A program made the translations under genes and the position numbers. A stretch of 64,000 nucleotides of DNA from Vibrio tapetis subsp. quintayensis. GTDB lineage: Bacteria; Pseudomonadota; Gammaproteobacteria; Enterobacterales; Vibrionaceae. The stretch covers positions 186,001-250,000 of the forward strand of contig NZ_JAUFQV010000012.1 of the NCBI RefSeq assembly GCF_030409945.1, in the 5' to 3' direction. This document shows positions 1 to 8,491 of this stretch, in pieces (position 1 is the first letter of the stretch; each line of letters begins with the position of its first letter). The notes below the pieces were generated by a model, which searched no databases, was not told the DNA's origin, and was given only the letters and a program-made list of their open reading frames with translations.

Positions 1-366
1 ATGTATCTGCGTGGTAAGACCTGTCACAATTCTAAAATTAGTGATTGTAATTGCATATTAATTTCGCTAAAAAGGCTTCATTAAAGCGTACTCTGTAAAA
101 TATAAATAAAAGTACGCAAAAATAAAAATTAATAGATATTGGATATGTATTATTCGCTTGGTTTGCTCAATGGATTGAAAATGCACACAAAGTGCCTCTT
201 TTTTCTTCATTATGACAAGTTGAGCTCACTGTGTGAGCAACTTTCCCTCTAAATGTTTTTTAAGTGTAAATCTAGGTGTCAACGTCAATGCCTAGAGACT
301 TAAAATGAAGTCATTTACTTAGTTGCTTACATAGATGTTAAAAAACTATAAATATGGAGATTTAAA
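1..366. promoter_or_regulatory. AT-rich upstream region of glgCA
   Basis: No gene is visible here. The stretch is AT-rich and must hold the promoter and leader of glgC. A purine-rich GGAG ribosome-binding site lies at about 356-359, seven bases before the glgC start. I could not fix a promoter with confidence. Confidence 0.5.
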
Positions 367-1587
367 ATGGCTGGTGTTCTAGGAATGATTCTTGCGGGTG
401 GTGAAGGTTCACGTCTTCGTCCTTTAACGGAATCACGCAGTAAACCCTCGGTTCCTTTTGGCGGTAGCTACCGTCTGATTGACTTCGCTTTAAACAACTT
501 TGTTAATGCTGATCTAATGCGTATCTACGTGTTAACTCAGTTCAAATCACAATCCCTTTACCTGCACATGAAAAAAGGCTGGAATCTATCCGGCATTACA
601 GACCGTTTCATTGATACAGTCCCAGCTCAAATGCGTGATGGTAAGCGTTGGTATGAAGGCACAGCAGATGCTATTTACCAAAACATCCGTTTCATCGAGT
701 TGGCCGATCCTGATCAAGTTTGTATTTTTGGTTCTGACCATATCTACAAAATGGATATTCGCCAAATGCTCGATTTTCATAAGCGTGTAGAGGCAAGTTT
801 AACCGTATCGGCAATCCGTATGCCTTTATCTGAGGCGTCTGAATTTGGTGTTATTGAAGTAGACGAAAACGGTAAGATGATCGGTTTTGAAGAAAAACCA
901 CAGAATCCTAAGCCAATTCCTGGCTCGCCAGATGAAGCATTGGTTTCTATGGGTAACTACATTTTTGAATCTGACGCTTTGTGTGAAGAGCTGCGTATTG
1001 ATGCAGAAATCGAAACATCAAGCCATGATTTCGGTAAAGACATCATCCCGAAAATGTTCCCACAAGGTAATGTTTACGTTTATGACTTCTCAACCAATAA
1101 AATCAGCGGTGAGAAAGAAACGACTTATTGGCGTGATGTAGGTAGCATCGACTCTTACTGGTCGGCTCATATGGATCTACTAGACAAAGATCCTCAGTTC
1201 TCTCTTTATAACCGTAAGTGGCAGTTGCATACATACTACCCACCACTACCGCCAGCCACGTTCGTAGATGTGGACGAAAGTAAGGTGAACAAAGTAACCG
1301 ATAGCTTGATCTCTGGTGGCAGCTACGTTCAAGGGTCAGACATCTACAAATCAGTACTAGGTTACCGCAGTAATGTGGCAAGTGGCTCAATGATCAGTGA
1401 GTCAATCTTATTGGGAGATGTTAAAGTAGGTGCTGGCTGTAAAATTCGCCGCGCAATCATTGATAAGAATGTTGAGTTGGCACCGGGCACCGTTATTGGT
1501 GAAGATTTAGAATTAGACGCACAACGATTCCATGTTTCTCCTGATGGCATTGTTGTCGTCAAGAAAGGGATGAAAGTTGGGTTCTAA
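367..1587 (+). CDS. glgC: Glucose-1-phosphate adenylyltransferase (ADP-glucose pyrophosphorylase)
   Basis: Makes ADP-glucose from ATP and glucose-1-phosphate, the committed step of bacterial glycogen synthesis, in the cytoplasm. The 406-residue product has the N-terminal nucleotidyltransferase signature GGEGSRLRPLT (residues 11-21) followed by KPSVPFGG, then a C-terminal left-handed beta-helix region with hexapeptide-like repeats (about 300-395). Length fits the bacterial family (about 400-430 residues). The ATG follows a GGAG site. The stop codon sits one base before the preferred glgA ATG, so the two genes form an operon and are probably translationally coupled. The branching and debranching genes of the pathway are not in this window. 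Vibrios can carry more than one glgC; this is the copy linked to glgA. Confidence 0.96.
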   Translation: MAGVLGMILAGGEGSRLRPLTESRSKPSVPFGGSYRLIDFALNNFVNADLMRIYVLTQFKSQSLYLHMKKGWNLSGITDRFIDTVPAQMRDGKRWYEGTADAIYQNIRFIELADPDQVCIFGSDHIYKMDIRQMLDFHKRVEASLTVSAIRMPLSEASEFGVIEVDENGKMIGFEEKPQNPKPIPGSPDEALVSMGNYIFESDALCEELRIDAEIETSSHDFGKDIIPKMFPQGNVYVYDFSTNKISGEKETTYWRDVGSIDSYWSAHMDLLDKDPQFSLYNRKWQLHTYYPPLPPATFVDVDESKVNKVTDSLISGGSYVQGSDIYKSVLGYRSNVASGSMISESILLGDVKVGAGCKIRRAIIDKNVELAPGTVIGEDLELDAQRFHVSPDGIVVVKKGMKVGF

Positions 1588-1588
1588 A

Positions 1589-3040
1589 ATGGATCGATTG
1601 AAAATTTGGTTTACTGTTTCTGAAGCAGAAGGTCTGATCAAAAGTGGAGGCTTAGCCGATGTGGCTAAGGCTCTGCCAAAAGCACTTCAAGCATTAGGGC
1701 ATGATGTATCAATAGTGCTTCCTGCATATCAAAAACTGCCAGGAAAGTCCGATGCGCCTGTTGTTCTTTCTACTGAGTTGGACTTTTGGCCTCATATTGG
1801 TTATCAAGTTCGCAAGTTATCGCTTGATGGCGTCGATGTTTATGCGGTGGAGTGCGACAAGTATTTTGACCGACCTGAGCTTTATGCTGAAGCGAATCAA
1901 GCTTACGCAGATAATGGCGAACGTTTTGGTTTCTTTGCCTCTGCTTGCCTAGATATGCTGCCGAAATTGGGTATTAATCCAGACATCATTCATGCAAATG
2001 ATTGGCATACGGGGCTGGTTCCGTTTTTGCTAAAAACACGTTATGAGCATGATGGTCGTTATCAACATATCCGTAGTGTGCTCACGGTGCATAATGCCAT
2101 CTTTAAGGGCATCTATTCTTATGATGAGCTTGAGATCATTCCTGAGTTAAACCTGTCAGGAATGGATCATCTACAATATGGCTATGGCCACGTTAGCATG
2201 TTAAGGGCTGGAGTGGCGTTTGCTGATAAAGTCAATGCCGTTAGCCCGAACTACGCTGCGGAACTGATGACACCTCTAGGCTCTCATGGCATGGTAGACG
2301 ACTTTGTTCATCGCAGTGCAGATCTATACGGCATAGTGAACGGCTGTGATTACAGTGAGTGGAGCCCGGTTACGGATAAGCATCTGCCTGCTAATTATAA
2401 GCCAACTTTAACCAGTATGGTGAAGGGTAAAGGGCTGAATAAGCGCTGTTTGCAAGAAGAAGTAGGTTTAAAAACCGAAAAATTGCCGGTATTTGGCATG
2501 GTTTGCCGCCTGACTCATCAAAAAGGTTTTCATTATATATTACCAATTTTGGAGCAGTTCCTTCGTAATGATGTGCAACTGGTTATTGTTGGTACTGGAG
2601 AGCCTGAAGTCGCGCAGCAACTGCATCAAGTAGCCAATAAGTTCCCGACTAAGTTTGCCTTTATTGAAGCTTACGATAATCGTCTAGCGCATTTGGTTGA
2701 AGCGGGATCAGACTTTTTCTTGATGCCTTCAGAGTTTGAAGCATGTGGATTGAACCAAATTTACAGCATGTCTTATGGCACGCTGCCGATCGTACGAGCA
2801 GTCGGTGGACTTAAAGATACGGTTGTGGACTACGATCAGAACCCTGAGCAGGCGACCGGTTTTAGCTTCGATGAGCCAGAACCACTCGCACTTCTTACTG
2901 TTATGCAGCGAGCGTTGATATTGTATCTTCAGCGACCAGATGAAATGAAACGTGTTCAGTTACATGCTATGAATACTGATTTCAGCTGGATTGATTCAGC
3001 TAAGTTGTACGATGAAATGTATCGTGCGGCACTAAGATAA
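1589..3040 (+). CDS. glgA: Glycogen synthase (ADP-glucose type, GT5)
   Basis: Transfers glucose from ADP-glucose to the growing alpha-1,4-glucan. About 483 residues, GT-B fold. The N-terminal KSGGLADV motif (K at about 18) is the family's ADP-glucose-binding KTGGL equivalent, and the C-terminal half carries the conserved region around SEFEACGLNQ. I prefer the ATG at 1589, one base after the glgC stop. A TTG at 1577 in the same frame (four residues longer, overlapping glgC, better spaced from an AAAGGGA) is a real alternative. Second gene of the glgCA operon; a strong hairpin terminator follows. Confidence 0.95.
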   Translation: MDRLKIWFTVSEAEGLIKSGGLADVAKALPKALQALGHDVSIVLPAYQKLPGKSDAPVVLSTELDFWPHIGYQVRKLSLDGVDVYAVECDKYFDRPELYAEANQAYADNGERFGFFASACLDMLPKLGINPDIIHANDWHTGLVPFLLKTRYEHDGRYQHIRSVLTVHNAIFKGIYSYDELEIIPELNLSGMDHLQYGYGHVSMLRAGVAFADKVNAVSPNYAAELMTPLGSHGMVDDFVHRSADLYGIVNGCDYSEWSPVTDKHLPANYKPTLTSMVKGKGLNKRCLQEEVGLKTEKLPVFGMVCRLTHQKGFHYILPILEQFLRNDVQLVIVGTGEPEVAQQLHQVANKFPTKFAFIEAYDNRLAHLVEAGSDFFLMPSEFEACGLNQIYSMSYGTLPIVRAVGGLKDTVVDYDQNPEQATGFSFDEPEPLALLTVMQRALILYLQRPDEMKRVQLHAMNTDFSWIDSAKLYDEMYRAALR

Positions 3041-3058
3041 GTTCAGCTATATTGATAT

Positions 3059-3087
3059 AAAAGACCTCTTCGTGAGGTCTTTTTTTT
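3059..3087 (+). terminator. Rho-independent terminator of glgCA
   Basis: Perfect 8-bp stem AAGACCTC/GAGGTCTT (3061-3068 and 3074-3081) with a 5-base loop, followed by a run of T, directly after glgA. Confidence 0.9.
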
Positions 3088-3354
3088 GCCCTTAGCCCTG
3101 TGATCTTGATGGGTACCACCGAATGACGCAATTTGTTGCAATATGCTTTGCAGTTCGTGGGTGTTGAAGTTCTGAGATGCTGATAAGAAAGTATCAAGAA
3201 AAAGAGTCACTTAAAATCGATGATGCTCGGTAGGCTTGCTCTGTAATTTATAGAAGAGTTTAAGCTTTTAGCCATTACTATTACTCACGTTGACAGATGT
3301 GGTAGTATTTTGCCATCAATACAATTATTAAAATAAATAGATAAGCATATTCGA
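3088..3354. other. Intergenic region before the hydrolase gene
   Basis: Together with the glgCA terminator this is about 310 bases without a gene. No convincing small ORF, RNA or repeat was seen. It should contain the promoter of the hydrolase gene at 3355. That gene has no obvious ribosome-binding site. Confidence 0.4.
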
Positions 3355-4155
3355 ATGTCTGACGCCTTGCTGTTCCATAAAACCTATCTTCACCCTACTA
3401 GTAAACAGTGGGTGGTATTCGTCCATGGGGCGGGCGGAAGCTCATCTATTTGGTTCAAACAAATTAAGGCCTATCGAGAGCATTTCAATTTATTGTTAGT
3501 AGATCTACGTGGTCATGGGCGATCGCATCAACTAATTAAAGACATCATTAACAGTGATTATACGTTTAAAGATGTCTCTCAAGATGTCGTGAAAGTGATG
3601 GACCACCTTAAGATAAAATCAGCACACTTCGTTGGGATGTCTCTTGGTACTATCATTGTCCGTAATGTCGCTGAAATAGCGGCAGACAGAGTATCGAGCA
3701 TGGTACTCGGTGGAGCGGTAACCCGTTTTAATGCTCGTTCACAAGCATTGGTAAAGCTAGGGGATTGGAGCAAAAACATCTTGCCATATATGTGGCTGTA
3801 TCGCTTGTTCGCTTATATCGTAATGCCTCAACGCAGCCAAAAAGAGTCTCGACACCTCTTCATTAGAGAAGCCAAAAAGCTGTGCCAAAAAGAATTCAAA
3901 CGTTGGTATACCCTGGCGGCGGATGTTAATCCGTTAATGCGCTATTTCAAAGACCAAGACATTCCGATACCCACGCTTTACCTAATGGGGGATAAAGACT
4001 ATATGTTCATCCAACCGGTAAAAGAAATGGTAAAAGTTCACAAGAAAAGTGCGCTGATCGAAATACCAAATTGCGGCCATGTTTGTAATGTTGAAAAACC
4101 AGAAGCTTTTAACAGACAATCTATCGCGTTCATTCAGCAACACGCGTATTCTTAA
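3355..4155 (+). CDS. Alpha/beta-hydrolase fold protein
   Basis: A 266-residue single-domain alpha/beta hydrolase. The oxyanion-hole region VHGAGG is near residues 24-29, the nucleophile elbow GMSLG places the Ser near residue 97, the acid is probably the Asp in LMGDKDYMF, and the base is the His in NCGHVCNVEKP close to the C-terminus. All three catalytic positions are therefore present. There is no signal peptide, so it is probably cytosolic. The substrate cannot be read from the sequence; relatives include esterases, lactonases and C-C hydrolases. It faces the next gene (minus strand) tail to tail across a 10-bp inverted repeat. Confidence 0.85.
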   Translation: MSDALLFHKTYLHPTSKQWVVFVHGAGGSSSIWFKQIKAYREHFNLLLVDLRGHGRSHQLIKDIINSDYTFKDVSQDVVKVMDHLKIKSAHFVGMSLGTIIVRNVAEIAADRVSSMVLGGAVTRFNARSQALVKLGDWSKNILPYMWLYRLFAYIVMPQRSQKESRHLFIREAKKLCQKEFKRWYTLAADVNPLMRYFKDQDIPIPTLYLMGDKDYMFIQPVKEMVKVHKKSALIEIPNCGHVCNVEKPEAFNRQSIAFIQQHAYS

Positions 4156-4158
4156 CGT

Positions 4159-4190
4159 ACGGTACTCTTTTAATCCCTCCAGAGTACCGT
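4159..4190. terminator. Inverted repeat between convergent genes, probable bidirectional terminator
   Basis: Perfect 10-bp arms ACGGTACTCT (4159-4168) and AGAGTACCGT (4181-4190) around a 12-base loop. It sits between convergent genes but has only a short T tract, so terminator function is inferred. Confidence 0.5.
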
Positions 4191-4210
4191 TTCCCTAGCT
4201 TGCTTAGCCT

Positions 4211-4522
4211 TTACAAATCTTGTGCACCACAACTCCAGCAACAAGAAAACTGTGGCTCTATCGATTCACCGCATTGTTTACATTGCCAAGGTGTTTGCCC
4301 GTTGGACGTTGAGTCAAGGTATTGCTGTATGAGGCTTAGCGATTGTTGATGTTGGTTTTCATCTAACAGCCATACATAGGGCTCACTGTCTTCCCCAAAT
4401 GGCAGCTCGCCTTGAAGCCCAAATAAGCCCTCTCCGCGAACTTCACAGTGTATCCCTTGTGTTTTTAATAGCTCACATACGATGTGCGCTTCTGGTGGTA
4501 TAGAAGCAGAAAACAACTTCAT
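4211..4522 (-). CDS. DUF2007-like protein with C-terminal zinc ribbon
   Basis: A 103-residue protein. The N-terminal part (about 1-70) resembles the small DUF2007 / putative signal-transducing fold: it opens with MKLFSA, discusses no membrane segment, and has a GLFGLQGELPF stretch typical of that family. The C-terminus carries two CxxC pairs (CKQC and CWSC, about residues 81-98) that should bind one zinc ion. The cellular role is unknown. It is transcribed in the same direction as, and upstream of nothing but, the 3' neighbour region; the TVP38-type gene lies 22 bases upstream on the same strand, so the two may be co-transcribed. Confidence 0.7.
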   Translation of the reverse strand: MKLFSASIPPEAHIVCELLKTQGIHCEVRGEGLFGLQGELPFGEDSEPYVWLLDENQHQQSLSLIQQYLDSTSNGQTPWQCKQCGESIEPQFSCCWSCGAQDL

Positions 4523-4544
4523 GCAATTTGACCTTCTTGGTTAC

Positions 4545-5231
4545 TTAGCTAGCTTTATTCTGCACGGAAGTTTGAATTTTACCCATGACCCATTTAGCGA
4601 CGACAGGGAAAATACCTAGCAGTGCAAACGACAGTAATACAGTAGGGGATACGATACCGGATAAGCTTTCTATCTGAGCCAACTGTGTACCTGCATTAAT
4701 AAACACCGCTGTGCCTGGGAGCATACCGAGCTGGCTAACCAAATAGAATTGCAGGGTCTTAATCGGTGTTAAGCCCATGACTAAGTTGATCAAGAAAAAT
4801 GGAAATACAGGGATCAAGCGCAGGCTGAACAAATAGAATGCTCCGTCTCTTTTTACCCCGTCATTAATCGTTTCTAACTTAGAACCAAAACGGCTCTGAA
4901 CCCAATCACGCAGTAAATAACGGCTGCTCAAAAATGCCAGAGTAGCCCCTAAGGTGCTGGCAAACGAAACTAAGATCAGCCCAGTAGTGAATCCAAAAAG
5001 TGCTGCGCCGAGTAAGGTTATTACCGTGGCTCCGGGAACAGAAAAAGCAGTGACCAATACATATAGCGCAAAGTAGCTGACTGCCGCAATGATGAAATTG
5101 TTCTCTATATATTCACCTAACGCCGCTTGTTGAGCTTTGGCGTTTTCAAGCGTTAGATATGGACCAAAATTGACCGCAAGTGCGACAATTACGGCAATAA
5201 AGACTATCCCTAAAACGATCTTCTTATTCAT
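4545..5231 (-). CDS. TVP38/TMEM64 family (SNARE-associated, DedA-like) membrane protein
   Basis: A 228-residue integral membrane protein with about five to six hydrophobic segments, starting with an N-terminal helix (about 5-23). The core VPGATVITLLGAALFG and the later RLIPVFPFFLINLVMGLTPI stretch match the conserved G-x-x-G and R-x-x-P-x-x-P/N-x-x-x-G pattern of the VTT (DedA/TVP38/TMEM64) fold. Members are thought to act in lipid scrambling or lipid-carrier movement, but the substrate of this one is unknown. It lies 22 bases upstream of the zinc-ribbon gene on the same strand. Confidence 0.85.
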   Translation of the reverse strand: MNKKIVLGIVFIAVIVALAVNFGPYLTLENAKAQQAALGEYIENNFIIAAVSYFALYVLVTAFSVPGATVITLLGAALFGFTTGLILVSFASTLGATLAFLSSRYLLRDWVQSRFGSKLETINDGVKRDGAFYLFSLRLIPVFPFFLINLVMGLTPIKTLQFYLVSQLGMLPGTAVFINAGTQLAQIESLSGIVSPTVLLSFALLGIFPVVAKWVMGKIQTSVQNKAS

Positions 5232-5310
5232 GCTTATTCCCTATTAAGAATCGTTGTATAAACCTTAACAAGTATGACAGAGGAAATGAGATAAAACTTT
5301 CATTTGATGT

Positions 5311-5341
5311 AAAAAAACCGCGAACTTTTCAGTTCGCGGTT
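5311..5341 (-). terminator. Rho-independent terminator of tfoY
   Basis: Stem CCGCGAAC/GTTCGCGG (5318-5325 and 5332-5339), extendable by A-T pairs. Read on the minus strand it is followed by a run of seven T (5311-5317). It lies just past the tfoY stop. Confidence 0.88.
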
Positions 5342-5364
5342 ATGTTTATTCAAGTTAATGTGGT

Positions 5365-5955
5365 TCAATTCAACTGTTCAATGAGCTCGTCTCTGCGCTG
5401 TTTAGGGATGACAGACCAATGTGTCCCGTTTATCGCGCCTTCCAACGCCCATAGAAGCTCTACGCCTACTTTTCCTGTATGAGTTTGGCTAATCGCTCTA
5501 TAAGCGTTAGCTGCACCATGAGAGCGTAATTCGTCAGCGCTGTTGATCCCCGCTTTCTTAAGCATTCTTTCTGTGCCCAAGCGTAAGTTAGGTAAATCTT
5601 TCAATCGTGTCGGTTTTACTTCGGCTTGCTGTTGTTTTTCAATGTTAGCAATGCCGAGAGCCTTGAATGCAATATCTAGGATTTCTTGAGGTGTTTCCCA
5701 CATTTGAAAAGGTAAGGCAAAATACTTGGTAACGACGGGAAAGCCACGTTTTTTATAGACATAAGGCTTCATGCCTTGTTGCTTAAATGCGAGCGCATTA
5801 GCAGCATCAGCTCTTATGTGTAGAGTGTCATTTACGACTAAAGCAAACATAGTGTCGTCTGCAAAGACACCAAAGCCACCAAACATAGAGCGAGATTTTA
5901 TCTTCCCTAAAGTCTCAAATAGCTTAAGTGAGTTTTTTAATATCGGTTTATCCAT
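5365..5955 (-). CDS. tfoY: TfoX-family regulator TfoY (riboswitch-controlled paralogue)
   Basis: A 196-residue protein with an N-terminal TfoX_N domain (about 10-105, including the typical [11 protein letters not shown]) and a C-terminal TfoX_C helix-hairpin-helix-like domain (about 115-195, with [19 protein letters not shown]). The diagnostic for TfoY rather than TfoX is the upstream class I cyclic-di-GMP aptamer (6067-6155), the arrangement known for V. cholerae VC1722. In V. cholerae TfoY stimulates motility and type VI secretion, as a counterpart to the competence regulator TfoX; that role here is inferred from family and context. The ATG has only a weak ribosome-binding site, consistent with regulated translation. 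A paralogue, tfoX, lies at 60424. Confidence 0.92.
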   Translation of the reverse strand: MDKPILKNSLKLFETLGKIKSRSMFGGFGVFADDTMFALVVNDTLHIRADAANALAFKQQGMKPYVYKKRGFPVVTKYFALPFQMWETPQEILDIAFKALGIANIEKQQQAEVKPTRLKDLPNLRLGTERMLKKAGINSADELRSHGAANAYRAISQTHTGKVGVELLWALEGAINGTHWSVIPKQRRDELIEQLN

Positions 5956-6066
5956 GCTAATAATCTCGGTTTAGAAACAACGTCACCAAAATCAGGTCCG
6001 AGAAGTGAGCAAAACTATACAAGAACTCTATGTGCTGTAAGTAAGCAATACAATACTTGCATATTT

Positions 6067-6155
6067 GCCATCGGCGACCCCGCTACCATATCAATACTGA
6101 TTTAGGCCGGAAGTTTTGCGTCCTACTTTTTCAAGTAGTTTGCCCTGTGCGTGAC
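6067..6155 (-). ncRNA. Class I cyclic-di-GMP riboswitch (GEMM-I, Vc2 type)
   Basis: Read on the minus strand the segment follows the V. cholerae Vc2 aptamer closely as I remember it: GTCACGCACAGGGCAAAC, a 6-bp hairpin CTACTT/AAGTAG closed by a GAAA tetraloop, GGACGCAAA, then the tetraloop-receptor side CTTCCGGCCTAAA, a variable stem, and GGTAGCGGGGTCGCCGATGG. The GAAA tetraloop, the conserved GGACGCAAA and the GCGGGGTC-GCCGATGG closing element are all present. It lies in the 5' leader of tfoY with about 110 bases of expression platform before the start codon. Confidence 0.95.
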
Positions 6156-6299
6156 AATAAAATCATAGTGAAAAATCGGAACAAACATCACAATTGAGGT
6201 TTCTTAATGTGACATTGGTTCAAATAAGAGTGTTCATAATATGAAATCGCTCTCACATTTGAAGTAAGAGCAATTAACCATGAATTTATTAACTATTTG

Positions 6300-7304
6300 T
6301 TAGTTTAATTTTTTAACAGATTGACGTTCAACAATCTCAGGGTGCATTTCAAACACACGTTTATCGTGTTCTTTGTCTTTAATACGCTCAAGTAAAATTT
6401 CAAAAGCGGTTTTACCTACACGACGTTTCGGTTGGTGCACTGTGGTTAACGGTGGCGAGAAGTAGCCTGACATTTCGATGTTGTCGTAACCAATAACCGA
6501 CACATCTTCAGGGACGCGTATGCCTTTCTCTTGTAAACGACTTAATAGGCCAAGTGCCATGGTGTCGTTAAAGCAGAATACCGCAGTAGGGCGCTGTTCC
6601 ATCGCAATGATTTTATCGGCAGCAACCACAGCCATATCACATTCGAAGTTCCCCTCAATAACAAGGTTGTCATTGAAGTTGATGTCTGCTTCTGTTAGCG
6701 CTCGCTTATAACCGGCGATACGCTCTATACAAGCGAGTTTGTCTAAGTGGCCACTTAAACAGGCGATGTTAGTATGACCATGGTCGATAAGATATTTAGT
6801 GGCTAAATAGCCGCCTTCTTCTGAGTTATCGATGATCTTATCGGCATGTGAACTTTCAGGGCCCCAATCCATGATAACTTTCGGAATGTCAGCGTGAGAG
6901 TCGAGCATCCTACGCAATTCTTCAGTTAGGTCTGAGCACATGACCAAGATGCCATCTACGCGTTTTTCTGCAAGCATGCGAATGTAGTCACGTTGTTTTT
7001 CGTAGATCCCCCCAGTGTTACACAGGATGAGTGTATAACCTTGGCGATAGCAGTAGCTTTCAACACCGTCGACAACTTCGGCAAAAAATGGGTTGGTAGA
7101 CTGAGTCACTAACATGCCAATTGTGCGGGTTGTATTGCACTTTAGGCTGCGTGCAACAGCGCTTGGTGCATAATTCAGCTCTTCTACTGCTTTATTCACT
7201 CGCTCTTGGGTCGCTTCTGCAACAAAACGAGTTTTATTGATCACATGTGAAACCGTCGTAGTCGATACACCGGCAATACGCGCAACATCTTTAATTGTGG
7301 CCAT
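6300..7304 (-). CDS. purR: Purine repressor, LacI family
   Basis: A 334-residue LacI/GalR regulator (E. coli PurR is 341). The N-terminal helix-turn-helix begins [20 protein letters not shown] and continues [10 protein letters not shown], nearly identical to enterobacterial PurR. The hinge and the periplasmic-binding-protein-like corepressor domain follow, with the [20 protein letters not shown] region late in the protein. The protein binds hypoxanthine or guanine and represses purine biosynthesis genes. I place the start at 7304, because AGGAAA sits seven bases upstream and the product then starts as PurR does. An in-frame upstream start at 7328 would add eight residues. Confidence 0.95.
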   Translation of the reverse strand: MATIKDVARIAGVSTTTVSHVINKTRFVAEATQERVNKAVEELNYAPSAVARSLKCNTTRTIGMLVTQSTNPFFAEVVDGVESYCYRQGYTLILCNTGGIYEKQRDYIRMLAEKRVDGILVMCSDLTEELRRMLDSHADIPKVIMDWGPESSHADKIIDNSEEGGYLATKYLIDHGHTNIACLSGHLDKLACIERIAGYKRALTEADINFNDNLVIEGNFECDMAVVAADKIIAMEQRPTAVFCFNDTMALGLLSRLQEKGIRVPEDVSVIGYDNIEMSGYFSPPLTTVHQPKRRVGKTAFEILLERIKDKEHDKRVFEMHPEIVERQSVKKLN

Positions 7305-7604
7305 AAAAATTTCCTGTCGAGCCAGCACCGGTTGAGTTTTAGTTTAATAGGCGCTGACCAAATTTAATTAATGCAAAAAATAAAACCGCTCAATAATAGG
7401 CGGTTTTCATGGAACTGGCGTGTTTTCATATTTTATCGTTTGCGATCACAATTTTAGACCGATTCAAACCCTCTGACAACGTTATTTGTTTCAAAACGAC
7501 GATGTATTCATTAAAACAGTGAATTCAGGTTTGAAAAATGATAACTGATAGAGCGTAGAGGTGAAGAACGGAGGCAAGAGTTTACCCCCGGAGAAAGAAC
7601 CGTG
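7305..7604. promoter_or_regulatory. purR leader / promoter region
   Basis: About 300 bases without a gene, holding the purR promoter and the end of the torD transcript. A terminator-like hairpin at 7369-7407 is listed separately. A short CGTTTGCGA at about 7437-7445 resembles half of a PurR operator, but its other half is missing. Confidence 0.4.
7369..7407 (-). terminator. Hairpin with U tract between torD and purR
   Basis: Stem AAAACCGC/GCGGTTTT (7382-7389 and 7400-7407) with a 10-base loop. On the minus strand it is followed by a T-rich run (TTTTATTTTTT). It could end torD transcripts about 200 bases downstream of torD. If transcription of purR starts upstream of it, it could instead act as an attenuator. 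Confidence 0.65.
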
Positions 7605-8252
7605 TTATTCGCCTGAAATATATTCACAATCAAGTTTTAGGAATGCGAGTAATAGCTCTGCTACGCAGGCATAAAAACCGAATTCATCGTACTGACGGCA
7701 TCTAGCGCTAAACTGGGGTACCCAAGTCAACAGGTGTTGATCAATGAACTGCTTTTGCTCTAATAGAGCCAGTTCAAATTGCTCATCACTGTCTATTTTA
7801 TTTGAACGCACAATTAGGTTTCCAAGGAAATCAAGCTCTAACGCTAGGTGATCGGCGGGCTCATTAAAACCTTCACGCTTTGTTATTCCTTTGCTCTTCA
7901 TGAGCTGATCCATTTGCTGAGCAGGTTTACCGTTGAGTAAGCCTTCAGTGCCAATATACAAAGAAGCGTATGGCAGTGCTGCATTTTTCGCCGTTGTTAA
8001 GAACAAGCCGCAAAAGTCTGCAGATAGTTCTAACTGAACGTCGACTCGATCTTGCAGGAGGTTAAGGGATTGAATGAGTGCTGATGTTGCGTCTGTTAGC
8101 TGAGGGTTTTCACCTAAGCCAGAAATGAAGCCTCTGATCTCAGCAGTGTGGTACGCCGTTAATTCATCTTCAGTCAACTCTTGTGCGAATAGGCTCGATA
8201 GCCACCAATATATCTCCGCACGCTTTTCGTTGAACGCTTTCGTTTCTTGCAT
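7605..8252 (-). CDS. torD: TorD, chaperone for TMAO reductase TorA
   Basis: A 215-residue cytoplasmic all-helical chaperone of the TorD/DmsD family. It binds the Tat signal of TorA and helps load molybdopterin cofactor before export. The family signature is visible as [12 protein letters not shown] (about 98-109) and the [16 protein letters not shown] stretch (about 135-150). Size is normal for TorD (about 200-220). It is not next to torA, which lies 18 kb away, but it is divergent from the regulator gene torR with a 239-bp shared promoter region. Confidence 0.92.
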   Translation of the reverse strand: MQETKAFNEKRAEIYWWLSSLFAQELTEDELTAYHTAEIRGFISGLGENPQLTDATSALIQSLNLLQDRVDVQLELSADFCGLFLTTAKNAALPYASLYIGTEGLLNGKPAQQMDQLMKSKGITKREGFNEPADHLALELDFLGNLIVRSNKIDSDEQFELALLEQKQFIDQHLLTWVPQFSARCRQYDEFGFYACVAELLLAFLKLDCEYISGE

Positions 8253-8297
8253 AGGGATAACTCTCTTAAAGTACTGATAGGGTGATTCTAACGGATT

Positions 8298-8308
8298 AAG
8301 ATGAACAG
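8298..8308 (-). promoter_or_regulatory. Possible TorR box between torD and torR
   Basis: On the minus strand the bases read CTGTTCATCTT, ten of eleven matching the E. coli tor-box consensus CTGTTCATATT as I recall it. It lies 46 bases upstream of the torD start within the torD-torR divergent region, where it could mediate TorR control of torD and autoregulation of torR. Confidence 0.5.
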
Positions 8309-8491
8309 AACTAATCCAAAAAAAGTCAGTTAATGACGGAATATTTTCAAATGTTAACAGGGGCTCTCAAGGTTGCTCTGAATCAATAAAAGCGAAAAAA
8401 TAACAGTTATTTTAACCTATTTGCTAGATATGTAACGGATTGTGAATAGAATAAACAGAGAGTGTAGATGAAAATATTATAAGTGGTGTAG

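Noticed and set aside
7435..7446. PurR operator upstream of purR
   Set aside because: Only one half (CGTTTGCGA) matches; the opposite half of the palindrome does not.
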